This document shows, one piece after another, positions 7,608-14,016 of a stretch of 23,588 nucleotides of DNA. A program made the translations under genes and the position numbers. Every line of letters starts with the position of its first letter. Within the stretch, counting starts at the first letter, position 1. Origin of the DNA: a virus. The notes beneath the pieces were generated by a model. It was not told the DNA's origin and made no database searches. It worked only from the letters and a program-made list of their open reading frames with translations. The stretch covers positions 2,001-25,588 of the IMG/VR virus record IMGVR_UViG_3300038825_000502. One strand, given 5' to 3'.

Positions 7608-9614
7608 TTATATGTTAGGACCAAATGGTCTTGTTGAACCATCAGGCATTGTTACTGTTCCACTATCAATAGGTATTCTTAGTGGATCAGGAACATCTTT
7701 ACGTAGTAGATCACTCATTTGCTGATCCATTGCGTAATTCATTGGACTAGTCGTAGCCATGTCTTGTTTAGAAGTTTCTAATCCCATAGATGTCATGTTT
7801 GCATATTCATCTTCGGATACGGTTCTATATTCTCCTCCTGCTTCCATGTCTGATCCTTGACCTGCAGGACTTGATTGTAATGAAAAATCTGTAGCTATTT
7901 TTAGTGGGTTCATTCCTGTGACTACATCAACAGCTAAATCTCTTGCTGTTTCTGCACCTGCACCTAATCCTGCACCAATATCACTGTACCCACGTTGTTT
8001 ATACTTTAGAAAATCTGCTCTAGCTTCACTGATTATACCAGCAGCAGTAGTACCTACTATAAGAGTTTTAAGACCTTTTGTTAAATCTTTCCACTCTTCT
8101 GAACTAAATACTTCGCCCAAATCAATGCCACCTTTTGCTGATTTTTTAGGTGCAGATTTTAATCCTGCTGCGATATCTGCTTCTAGTTGAGCTTTCTTTT
8201 GAGCAGCCTTACCTTCTGCTATCTTTTTTGTTACTGCTGGTTCTTGGTCTGCAACTTCTAAAGCTTTCTTTTGAACTATAGCTTCTTGTTCAAGTATTTG
8301 TTTGTCGTATTCTAATTCTTCTAATCGTGATTTTTTTTGTTTTGTTGCTGATATTTGATTTGCAGTTGCTATTTCTTGTTTAGTTCGTCTTTGTTTTTTA
8401 GGTATTACGTTTGTATCTGAACTATACAAGAAAGGTTCTTTGTTAGCAGGGTACGTGAAATCGCCATTAAATTCAGGAACGCTTACTCCTCTTTGTGTAA
8501 AGAGATCATTGACTGATGTTCCAGTGTTAAAAGCATCATTACGAATGATGTTATTTATGAGGGGTCCAATTCGCTTGTCTGATACAACACCTGCATATGC
8601 TTTTGCAGAAAGACGAGAAGATGCTTCATCTTGTCCTCCTGCGTGACCTATCCAAGAGTCAACTAAATTTGTATCAACCTCAAATTCATCTTCTAAGATT
8701 CTTGCTAATATCTTTCTGATAACTTTAGGTGTAGCTTTTTCTCCTTGTGGTAATTGTGTAGGAAATCTAGCTTCAAGTTCAGGTCTAAAATAATGATTCC
8801 AAACTCCATTTACTTTATCAGGAGTGGTGTTGAAAAGATCAACTGTTTTTAAATCTGCTCCTTTTGCTCTTGCTACTGCTTTAGTGTGCAAGTGTTTTAA
8901 AAATAATGCAAACTCACCTTCGTATTTTATTCTCGGTCTAAATTTTGTAGCAGTCTTTTTCTCTGCTATTTCAACAATCACACTGCCATCTGGTCTATTA
9001 GTAACTGTAACATCAGATATTTTAATTCCATCTTTTCCGATATTACTTTCTAATCTTTGTCCAGTAGCTTTTTCATATACCATGTAATCTTTGGTATCTT
9101 GACTTATAAAAACTCTTTTGGGTGCGTTTGTTTTTTTGTCAATTGCTGGTTCGCCATCTTTATTTAGTACAGGATAACTATCATTTTGTAAATGTCTGTG
9201 GTACATTTCATCTAAATCCGTTGAGTATATAGTACCTCTCATCGGCTTTAATGTTCTGTCTTGTACTCCTGCACCTTCTTTTGTTTTAGCTGCAATTCCA
9301 GTGCTTCTTGATAGTAGTTTGTAATCTTTATCTTTAAAAGTTTCAGTTCTAAGTAATCCTTTTTGTAATCCTGACTCAAAACTACTAAAATCTCTAAATC
9401 TGTTTACTGGACCTTGAACAGAATTTATAAACTCCTCTGTTTGATAAACTTCAAAGTATGGTTTATCCATAGAGAATGGTAAGTTTCTTCTTAACTTTCC
9501 TGCTTTATCTTTTTGACCTTTGCTTGATCCGGGATTGTTTTCAACAAACTCAAAAGCTTCACCAACAGTTAGTGTGCCGTCATCTACTTTTTCTATAAAT
9601 AATTCTAAATCCAT
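7608..9614 (-). CDS. Tyrosine-recombinase-like protein with coiled-coil and hydrophobic tail
   Basis: A 668-aa protein between TerL and portal. Residues 175-345 read like the catalytic domain of tyrosine recombinases: 'ATGQRLESNIGKDGIKISDV' supplies the first Arg (R187); 'EIAEKKTATKFRPRIKY' looks like the beta-hairpin with its Lys (about K224); 'TPKVIRKILARIL' supplies the second Arg (R300, with Lys where His is usual); 'SWIGHAGG' supplies the GH motif (H324); and Y340 in 'SAKAY' is a candidate nucleophile. The N-terminal 130 residues could be an arm/core-binding region. Residues 410-490 are charged and helical, followed by a hydrophobic segment at 515-530 and a Met/Ser-rich tail. Such tails are unusual for integrases and suggest a virion-linked role. 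The alignment is by eye. The start lies 3 nt after the TerL stop. Alternative: an unrelated internal virion protein. Confidence 0.6.
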   Translation of the reverse strand: MDLELFIEKVDDGTLTVGEAFEFVENNPGSSKGQKDKAGKLRRNLPFSMDKPYFEVYQTEEFINSVQGPVNRFRDFSSFESGLQKGLLRTETFKDKDYKLLSRSTGIAAKTKEGAGVQDRTLKPMRGTIYSTDLDEMYHRHLQNDSYPVLNKDGEPAIDKKTNAPKRVFISQDTKDYMVYEKATGQRLESNIGKDGIKISDVTVTNRPDGSVIVEIAEKKTATKFRPRIKYEGEFALFLKHLHTKAVARAKGADLKTVDLFNTTPDKVNGVWNHYFRPELEARFPTQLPQGEKATPKVIRKILARILEDEFEVDTNLVDSWIGHAGGQDEASSRLSAKAYAGVVSDKRIGPLINNIIRNDAFNTGTSVNDLFTQRGVSVPEFNGDFTYPANKEPFLYSSDTNVIPKKQRRTKQEIATANQISATKQKKSRLEELEYDKQILEQEAIVQKKALEVADQEPAVTKKIAEGKAAQKKAQLEADIAAGLKSAPKKSAKGGIDLGEVFSSEEWKDLTKGLKTLIVGTTAAGIISEARADFLKYKQRGYSDIGAGLGAGAETARDLAVDVVTGMNPLKIATDFSLQSSPAGQGSDMEAGGEYRTVSEDEYANMTSMGLETSKQDMATTSPMNYAMDQQMSDLLRKDVPDPLRIPIDSGTVTMPDGSTRPFGPNI

Positions 9615-9617
9615 TTA

Positions 9618-11309
9618 TCAGTATCCAAATGTTTCATTTTGTACTTGATAGACCTGAGCCTTAATACCATTAAGCGTTTGATGAATTGCTGCATATCCTG
9701 TCATTCTTGTCATTAGCATATATCTCAGAGCATCGTATGCGTGATCTTCTGCCTTAGTATCTACGTCTTCGCTATTAGTTTTGGAAAGAGGAATTGCTGC
9801 CAATTGCTTGATAGTGTTGCTACAATTAGAAAACACTCGTAGTCTCGGTTCGTTTGTTCTCGGATCATCTGCAAGCCTACGATGTATTTCCATCTTACCT
9901 TGTATTCTGTTACGATCAGATGGAATCCAACGAACACCACATCTCATCATTGTTTCTGCTATGGAAGGACCAAAACCTGTTTTATTCCAACAGGAAGAGT
10001 CTAATACTGTATAGTGGGGTAGAGGGTCAAGTTGCTCTGCTTCTAGTATTTTATCAGCTAATTGTTCTGCTGTCAACTGTTTTACGTATAATTCACGATA
10101 AATCCAGATATTGTTATCCCAATCAATAGCACCCCATAAAACGCAAGAAGGACTCGCATACCCATAGTCAGCCGCCCTGATACGGGGCCAATTGGTTGGT
10201 AATTCGAAGCTTTCCACAACATGTTTTGCCCTATTAAATTCTGGGAAAGCTGCACCATCGGCTACATCCCAATCCCCATCAAGTAATCTTTTCCGTTCTA
10301 TCTCTGGTAGTGAACGAAGCATAGCTTCATATTGTCCATCTGCCATGAGGAACGGATTGTCTGTCAATCTCGCAGGAATGAACCTACGATAGAACAGAGG
10401 TTGACCTTCCTTTTCGTGTCCTTGCGGCCACATGAATGGTTTACCTGTTTCGACATCTGCTGCAGGAAACGGTTTATTGTGTTCTCCTACATCGATGTAC
10501 ATCTTTTTAATCCACCACCCTCCGATTCCTCCGGGGTTAGCAGTACACCTCATATACAAACTTTGTTGTAGTTCTGGATCTGTGCTTCTTAGTCTTGATC
10601 TTAGATAATCCCACACGTAAGGTGTTGGATATTGGGTTATCTCGTCTATACCTATCCAGTTGAAAGCTTGTCCTTGAAATCGAGTTACATCTTTGTCTTT
10701 GTCTAGATAAGTGAACCAGATTGTTGCTCCAGATGGAAAATGCCACGTTGACTTTGACTCTCTAAATTTTGCACCGGGAAACGCTTTGGGGTACAGTTGG
10801 CGTGATTTGTCAATAAGTTCTGTTAGCTCATCCAGAGTACGCCTAAGAAGAAGCCCACGATGATTGCTATTAGTGCAATACCGAAGGGGGTCTGCGAGAA
10901 GTGCAAAACTTTTTCCCCCACCTGCCGCACCTCCATAGAGGACATCTCTTTCACTAGCCGATAGAAACTCTTCTTGAGGTCCTTCATTCGGTTGAAACAC
11001 CACTTCACGATTTCCAACGATTTCTTGTACAGGTGGAGGAAGGCTAGATAAATCCCCTGCATCGACAATGGTAGTTGCATCCCCCTTAAGAGCTTTCTCA
11101 ACCTTACCAACTTTCTCTTCAAGCTTTCTGGCATATCTTCTTTTACTTTCTGCTACCTTAGTTATTTTATCTGCACGCTTTTTTGCGTCACGTAATCTCT
11201 TCTGTGTCTGTCGTCTAGCTTGTTCGGCTCTGGACAGAAAATATCTTTGCTTCGGTGCGTTAGGGTCTTTCTTTGGGCGACCACGCTTCGGTGTGGTGGC
11301 TTCAGTCAA
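9618..11309 (-). CDS. terL: Terminase large subunit
   Basis: A 563-aa packaging motor and headful or site-specific nuclease. The ATPase part has Walker A GGAAGGGKS (126-134) and Walker B 'FNWIGIDE' (D222, E223). The RNase H-like nuclease part has Asp in 'RIRAADYGY' (D381), 'YTVLDSS' (D437) and 'KAEDHAYDALRY' (D522), the usual three acidic residues. Residues 7-20 read PKRGRPKKDPNAPK, an AT-hook-like core (RGRP) followed by a basic, coiled-coil-like helix to about residue 75 that many terminases lack. The start is TTG at 11309, overlapping the preceding gene by 8 nt; an in-frame stop lies just upstream and no ATG is available, so start confidence is moderate. Confidence 0.95.
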   Translation of the reverse strand: MTEATTPKRGRPKKDPNAPKQRYFLSRAEQARRQTQKRLRDAKKRADKITKVAESKRRYARKLEEKVGKVEKALKGDATTIVDAGDLSSLPPPVQEIVGNREVVFQPNEGPQEEFLSASERDVLYGGAAGGGKSFALLADPLRYCTNSNHRGLLLRRTLDELTELIDKSRQLYPKAFPGAKFRESKSTWHFPSGATIWFTYLDKDKDVTRFQGQAFNWIGIDEITQYPTPYVWDYLRSRLRSTDPELQQSLYMRCTANPGGIGGWWIKKMYIDVGEHNKPFPAADVETGKPFMWPQGHEKEGQPLFYRRFIPARLTDNPFLMADGQYEAMLRSLPEIERKRLLDGDWDVADGAAFPEFNRAKHVVESFELPTNWPRIRAADYGYASPSCVLWGAIDWDNNIWIYRELYVKQLTAEQLADKILEAEQLDPLPHYTVLDSSCWNKTGFGPSIAETMMRCGVRWIPSDRNRIQGKMEIHRRLADDPRTNEPRLRVFSNCSNTIKQLAAIPLSKTNSEDVDTKAEDHAYDALRYMLMTRMTGYAAIHQTLNGIKAQVYQVQNETFGY

Positions 11310-11580
11310 ACAAATTCGGCTTTCTTATTCTATCGAGATCAACTTTACGTGGTTGTCGATATCTTTTCTTATCACTATAAACTTTTTTATCATCTTTAAT
11401 GGCTTTATATGCTGTTCCTAAACCCAAAGCACCTAAAGCTGCTATGGCATAGCCACCTGCTCGTGATACTTCGCTAACAAGTTTATCTCTTTTTAGTTTT
11501 GCTTTTTCATAATTCTTTTTACGTTGAGGTATCACTGCTTCAGGATCATTTGAATACATCTTATTCTTTTTTTTAGCCAC
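11302..11580 (-). CDS. Small basic protein with one hydrophobic segment
   Basis: A 92-aa protein starting at GTG (11580), chosen because AGGAG sits 6 nt upstream. Residues 1-40 are strongly basic (MAKKKNKMYSNDPEAVIPQR and a Lys-rich helix). A Gly/Ala/Leu-rich segment follows (GGYAIAALGALGLGTAY, about 42-58), short for a membrane span but hydrophobic, and then another basic tail ending RKPNLFD. The codons after the start contain a run of eight A. It lies between the TerS and TerL genes and overlaps TerL. Function unknown; a DNA- or membrane-associated accessory to packaging is one possibility. Confidence 0.65.
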   Translation of the reverse strand: MAKKKNKMYSNDPEAVIPQRKKNYEKAKLKRDKLVSEVSRAGGYAIAALGALGLGTAYKAIKDDKKVYSDKKRYRQPRKVDLDRIRKPNLFD

Positions 11581-11589
11581 TGTCTTCTC

Positions 11590-11829
11590 CTAATTATTTA
11601 CTTTACGTGTACCTGAACCTTTTGTATATACTTTAGATGCCTTGCCACCGTATCTCATACCGTTATCTTCATTCTTTTTATCTTTCAAAGCATCTTTAGC
11701 TTGTTTCTTTTCAGACGGAGTAAGAGATTTCATCATACCTTTTATCTTATCATCAAGAGCTTTGCCCATCTGACTGTCTGATGTCAGAGCATTTATAAAG
11801 TTTAACACTTTAAATAATTCATTAGCCAT
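11590..11829 (-). CDS. Small lysine-rich protein after TerS
   Basis: A 79-aa protein of unknown function beginning MANELFKVLNFINALTSDS. A predicted helical first half (FKVLNFINAL...KALDDKIKGMMKSL) is followed by a very lysine-rich stretch (SEKKQAKDALKDKKNEDNG) and a Gly/Lys tail. The ATG at 11829 overlaps the TerS stop by 8 nt and has GAGG 9 nt upstream. It sits directly between TerS and the next small basic gene, so it is co-transcribed with the packaging genes. No known domain is recognised. Confidence 0.65.
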   Translation of the reverse strand: MANELFKVLNFINALTSDSQMGKALDDKIKGMMKSLTPSEKKQAKDALKDKKNEDNGMRYGGKASKVYTKGSGTRKVNN

Positions 11830-12226
11830 CTATAACTACCTCTTTCTTTGGTGGCAGTAAAACTATTCCGTGTACTGCCTGTACATTTACATTAGTTGTC
11901 TCTTGTTTTCCTAGACCAACCCTATTTAAGAGCGATTCTGCAGCCCTAAAGCGTAAATCGTCTCCTCTTTCAGGTACAGGATTGTCTATTGTGCTTACTA
12001 ACCGTGTAGCAGCCTTAAATGCGTTCATGGATAGTACGTTTTTTGTCCGATTTATTATTTCATCGGCTAAACTGTTCTTCAACCACGTAACACTACCCTT
12101 AGAATAGCCTGCTGCAAGTGCTGCATCAGTAACATTTCCACCATTTTCAAATAAATTAGTTAGAAATTGCTCTTGTTGGGGTGATATTTCACGTGAACTC
12201 TTTGTTTTTGGGAGTAAATTTGTCAC
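11822..12226 (-). CDS. terS: Terminase small subunit
   Basis: A 134-aa DNA-recognition subunit of the packaging motor. The N-terminal half has 'SPQQEQFLTNLFENGGNVTD' followed by 'AALAAGYSKGSVTWLKNS', a helix-turn-helix of the kind seen in phage TerS proteins (the 'AA..AGYS' signature). A central helical region ('AAESLLNRVGLGKQ') suits oligomerisation. It is located two small genes before TerL in the same operon. The start is GTG at 12226, overlapping the upstream gene by 38 nt. The only purine-rich stretch upstream is weakly placed, so the start is less certain than the identity. Confidence 0.82.
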   Translation of the reverse strand: MTNLLPKTKSSREISPQQEQFLTNLFENGGNVTDAALAAGYSKGSVTWLKNSLADEIINRTKNVLSMNAFKAATRLVSTIDNPVPERGDDLRFRAAESLLNRVGLGKQETTNVNVQAVHGIVLLPPKKEVVIDG

Positions 12227-12407
12227 AACGGTATGCTCTTGCTTCCATATCAGGCTTATACACAGGTAAATCCCTTTGAATTTCGTATACTCGTGCTAAA
12301 CACTGATCATGTGTCATGTATGGACCTCTTATATCTGCTAATTGGTTACAATATTCGTCTGATATTGGTTTTCCTATTAAGCATACGAGTACAAATGCTT
12401 CATACAT
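12189..12407 (-). CDS. Small four-cysteine protein, first gene of late operon
   Basis: A 72-aa protein. I chose ATG at 12407 over a TTG at 12470 because AGGA lies 9 nt upstream and the first residues then form a neat hydrophobic start, MYEAFVLVCLIGKPI. Cysteines occur at positions 9, 21, 35 and 61 ('EYCNQLADIRGPYMTHDQCL', 'AYRCDKF'). An N-terminal hydrophobic stretch with spaced cysteines suggests export or a disulfide-containing small protein, though there is no clear signal-peptide cleavage site. It is the first gene behind the strong promoter at 12537-12509 and overlaps TerS. Function unknown. Confidence 0.65.
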   Translation of the reverse strand: MYEAFVLVCLIGKPISDEYCNQLADIRGPYMTHDQCLARVYEIQRDLPVYKPDMEARAYRCDKFTPKNKEFT

Positions 12408-12508
12408 GGTTAAAATTCCTGTTAGATTGTACCAAGAACCGTTCAGCTTGAGCCAAAGCACGAGATTCAATGTGGTTGCTGCTGCTCGAAACTGGTCTTG
12501 ATACAGAA

Positions 12509-12537
12509 ATTATACGGATATAATACAAATATGTCAA
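12509..12537 (-). promoter_or_regulatory. Consensus sigma70 promoter of the packaging/capsid operon
   Basis: On the minus strand, TTGACA (12537-12532), a 17-nt spacer, and TATAAT (12514-12509) form a perfect consensus promoter. Transcription would start near 12502 and give a leader of about 95 nt before the first gene at 12407. This is the only strong promoter seen ahead of the left-hand minus-strand genes. Confidence 0.85.
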
Positions 12538-12564
12538 ATAAAAAAATTTTTAGGCACAAATGTC

Positions 12565-12592
12565 TTGACTTTTTCGGTATGATGGATATAAT
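12565..12592 (+). promoter_or_regulatory. Rightward sigma70 promoter with no clear gene behind it
   Basis: TTGACT (12565-12570), a 16-nt spacer and a perfect TATAAT (12587-12592). It is back to back with the leftward promoter; the two -35 boxes are 27 nt apart. No plus-strand gene with a good ribosome-binding site follows before the oppositely directed gene that ends at 13050. Confidence 0.75.
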
Positions 12593-12685
12593 CGGAGTAA
12601 CACCTCCGGGGAAATACACCTATACACACAGGGTATCCTAAAAGGATGCAAATAGACTGTACAAGTAACTCATTTACATAAAAAT

Positions 12686-12784
12686 ATGGCGACTTTGCTA
12701 ACGTATACGTGGGGGGCCCCCATGACCCTTAGCACCCCTATTTTCGCAAAATTTATCTTTGATCAATACCATAGGATAATATAA
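12686..12784 (+). CDS. Doubtful 32-aa open frame over the palindromes
   Basis: ATG to TAA encodes a peptide starting MATLLTYTWGAPMTLSTPIF. It lies behind the rightward promoter, but no Shine-Dalgarno sequence precedes it, and its unusual GC-rich codons (TGG GGG GCC CCC) are dictated by the palindrome. It could be chance. Conservation of the reading frame in related phages would decide. Confidence 0.2.
   Translation: MATLLTYTWGAPMTLSTPIFAKFIFDQYHRII
12701..12722. repeat. Two abutting palindromes in AT-rich DNA
   Basis: ACGTATACGT (12701-12710) is a perfect 10-bp palindrome. It is immediately followed by G6C5 (12711-12721); TGGGGGGCCCCCA (12710-12722) is a 13-nt palindrome about one central base. 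Such a GC block is exceptional in this AT-rich window. It lies in the noncoding region 300 nt from the start of the operon that encodes the small and large terminase. It may be a protein-binding, origin or packaging site. Confidence 0.6.
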
Positions 12785-12996
12785 CACCCAACTAGGCAAA
12801 GTTAGTTTTCATCTGTGTTGGCTCGGTCTTTTCTCGTCATGTGTATCTCTTTTTAACTTGGATGATATTTTTTAGTTGTACAATGTAAGCCTAAAAGGTG
12901 TTTACTGCTCGTTATATTGCGAATGAATACCCAAACGCCATAACAAGCGAATACATAACAATAACAATCAATTACATATATATTAAGCCTTAAAGT

Positions 12997-13030
12997 AAAA
13001 AACCCCATAGAAACTAATCTATGAGGTTTT
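12997..13030 (-). terminator. Rho-independent terminator of the minus-strand early cluster
   Basis: The arms 12999-13011 and 13018-13030 pair over 13 bp with one G-U and a 6-nt loop. On the minus strand the GGGG side is followed by six T (13002-12997). It lies 20 nt after the stop of the last gene of the 13050-18969 cluster. On the plus strand the stem ends in TTTT, so it may also stop the orphan rightward transcript, less efficiently. Confidence 0.82.
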
Positions 13031-13049
13031 CAGGGGAAGAAAGTTTAAG

Positions 13050-13382
13050 TTATTTATTTAGTCTTACACAACCATAAACACCACGATTAATTTTATCTTG
13101 TGTCGTTTTGGTGTCTTCATTCAAGAATAACTTTCTATACCTTGAAGTAGTATTTGAGTAATTCCAATTATCATAATCTAAATATGTTTCGCCATCAGCT
13201 TTAACACATATTATTGAATTATAACTTTGAAATACTTCTATGCCATTCTGCAAAGTAATAACATATTGATTTGCTACTTCTTTATTACTTCTAGGTGAAC
13301 GCATGTTTTCAACCTTAGCAATATTAAGAAGTTTCTTTTCTCTGTGTGGCATGTTTTCCAAACTTAAATTAAATGTTTGCAT
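13050..13382 (-). CDS. Small phage protein of unknown function
   Basis: A 110-aa protein beginning MQTFNLSLENMPHREKKLL. It has a beta-rich middle ('NQYVITLQNGIEVFQSYNSI', 'ICVKADGETYLDYDNWNYS') and ends 'NTTSRYRKLFLNEDT...GVYGCVRLNK'. The 'W.YS.TT.RYR..FL' stretch looks like a conserved block that I have seen in other phage hypotheticals, but I cannot name a family. AAGGA lies 8 nt before the ATG. The start overlaps the upstream gene by 14 nt and the gene is last before the terminator. A small accessory role in host takeover is a guess from context. Confidence 0.62.
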   Translation of the reverse strand: MQTFNLSLENMPHREKKLLNIAKVENMRSPRSNKEVANQYVITLQNGIEVFQSYNSIICVKADGETYLDYDNWNYSNTTSRYRKLFLNEDTKTTQDKINRGVYGCVRLNK

Positions 13383-13566
13383 TGTTAGTTCCTTTCTGAA
13401 TTATAATTTGATTGCCTTTAAGTTTCTTCTGTTTGGTAGCACAACTATCACAAATAACACTTTCATAATCTTGTAGCTCTCCCTCTAATACTTCCAAAGG
13501 CATTTTAAAAGTATCTCCAAAGATTTCTTTATATTTGCAAATAGTACATTTAAAAAAGTAAGCCAT
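13369..13566 (-). CDS. Small zinc-ribbon-like protein
   Basis: A 65-aa protein. I chose ATG at 13566 (MAYFFKCTICKYKEIFGDTF) over an in-frame start at 13590, because AAAGG lies about 8 nt upstream and it starts one base after the preceding stop. Two Cys pairs, CTIC near the N-terminus and CDSC near residue 40, are spaced as in a zinc ribbon. The C-terminal part is Lys-rich (TKQKKLKGNQ). It may bind nucleic acid or a host protein; the family is not recognised. Confidence 0.62.
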   Translation of the reverse strand: MAYFFKCTICKYKEIFGDTFKMPLEVLEGELQDYESVICDSCATKQKKLKGNQIIIQKGTNNANI

Positions 13567-13567
13567 T

Positions 13568-13915
13568 TTAATTACCTTTCTTATTTTCAATTAAGTCTTC
13601 TAAGTCTAATTGACCGTGTAAACCCCATTGAACACCAATATTTTCATTGAAGTAAAACCTATCTTTCTTGCAAGGTTCTAAATCGTCTTCATATTGTACT
13701 TGCTCGTTAATTGTATTTAAAATGTTTATTGTTTGGTCTTTATGACAGTACAACAAGTGCTTTATTGTTTCTCTGTCTTTCTCAAAACCGATTATTTCCA
13801 AACAAGCGAAACTGTCGTAAATCTTCCAACGCATTTCAACCTTACAAGGTTTAGAAATAATTTCTTTTTGGTTCTCGTCATATTCATGTCTAATTAAGTA
13901 TGTTTCTGTTTTCAT
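13568..13915 (-). CDS. Small protein of unknown function behind an internal promoter
   Basis: A 115-aa protein beginning MKTETYLIRHEYDENQKEII. It has alternating beta-like segments ('CKVEMRWKIYDSFACLEIIG'), a helical 'DRETIKHLLYC', and ends 'GQLDLEDLIENKKGN'. AAGGAAG precedes the ATG by about 9 nt. It is the first gene after the promoter at 14016-13987 and the hairpin at 13984-13957, so it may be expressed separately from the genes to its right. No domain is recognised. Confidence 0.6.
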   Translation of the reverse strand: MKTETYLIRHEYDENQKEIISKPCKVEMRWKIYDSFACLEIIGFEKDRETIKHLLYCHKDQTINILNTINEQVQYEDDLEPCKKDRFYFNENIGVQWGLHGQLDLEDLIENKKGN

Positions 13916-13950
13916 TTTTGAACTTCCTTTTCTACTTAAATTAAGGTTTT

Positions 13951-13984
13951 AAAAAAAACCACCCAAGCGATTACTTGAGTGGTT
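13951..13984 (-). terminator. Intrinsic terminator at a sub-operon boundary
   Basis: AACCACCCAAG (13957-13967) pairs with CTTGAGTGGTT (13974-13984), 11 bp with one G-U and a 6-nt loop. On the minus strand it is followed by eight T (13958-13951). It lies after the winged-helix-like gene. The promoter just upstream would start transcription inside its first arm, so it may also serve as a 5' hairpin of the next transcript. Confidence 0.75.
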
Positions 13985-13986
13985 CA

Positions 13987-14016
13987 ATTATAGTCTTAGA
14001 TTTTTTTTAATGTCAA
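13987..14016 (-). promoter_or_regulatory. Internal consensus promoter overlapping a stop codon
   Basis: On the minus strand, TTGACA (14016-14011), an 18-nt A-rich spacer and TATAAT (13992-13987). The -35 box includes the TGA stop of the preceding gene. Expected start is near 13980. It would express the three genes 13915, 13566 and 13382, if RNA polymerase passes the hairpin and T8 run just downstream. Confidence 0.68.

Larger units (their letters stand above)
12593..12996 (+). ncRNA. Gene-poor region, candidate noncoding transcript or origin
   Basis: About 400 nt downstream of the rightward promoter without a convincing gene. It holds several possible RNA hairpins: CGGAG/CTCCG (12593-12597 with 12604-12608), ATCCT/AGGAT (12635-12639 with 12643-12647), and a long-range near-perfect pair GCTCGTTAT/ATAACAAGC (near 12907 and 12941). 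The motif GGGAAATACACC (12609-12620) recurs, nearly unchanged and at a similar distance from the promoter, in the leader at 19097-19108. The right half is AT-rich. A regulatory RNA or an origin-priming transcript are both plausible; neither is proven. A 32-codon frame lies inside (12686-12784) but lacks a ribosome-binding site. Confidence 0.4.

Noticed and set aside
10537-11134. Open frames on the minus strand inside the terminase gene (10537-10746, 10823-11134).
   Set aside because: They lie wholly inside TerL, lack good ribosome-binding sites and have compositions expected from a shifted reading of it.
12408-12470. TTG start at 12470 for the four-cysteine protein.
   Set aside because: The ATG at 12407 has AGGA upstream and gives a better N-terminus.
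12593-12650. Possible tRNA or riboswitch in the orphan leader.
   Set aside because: The stems are short (5 bp) and no cloverleaf, CCA end or known aptamer core can be drawn.
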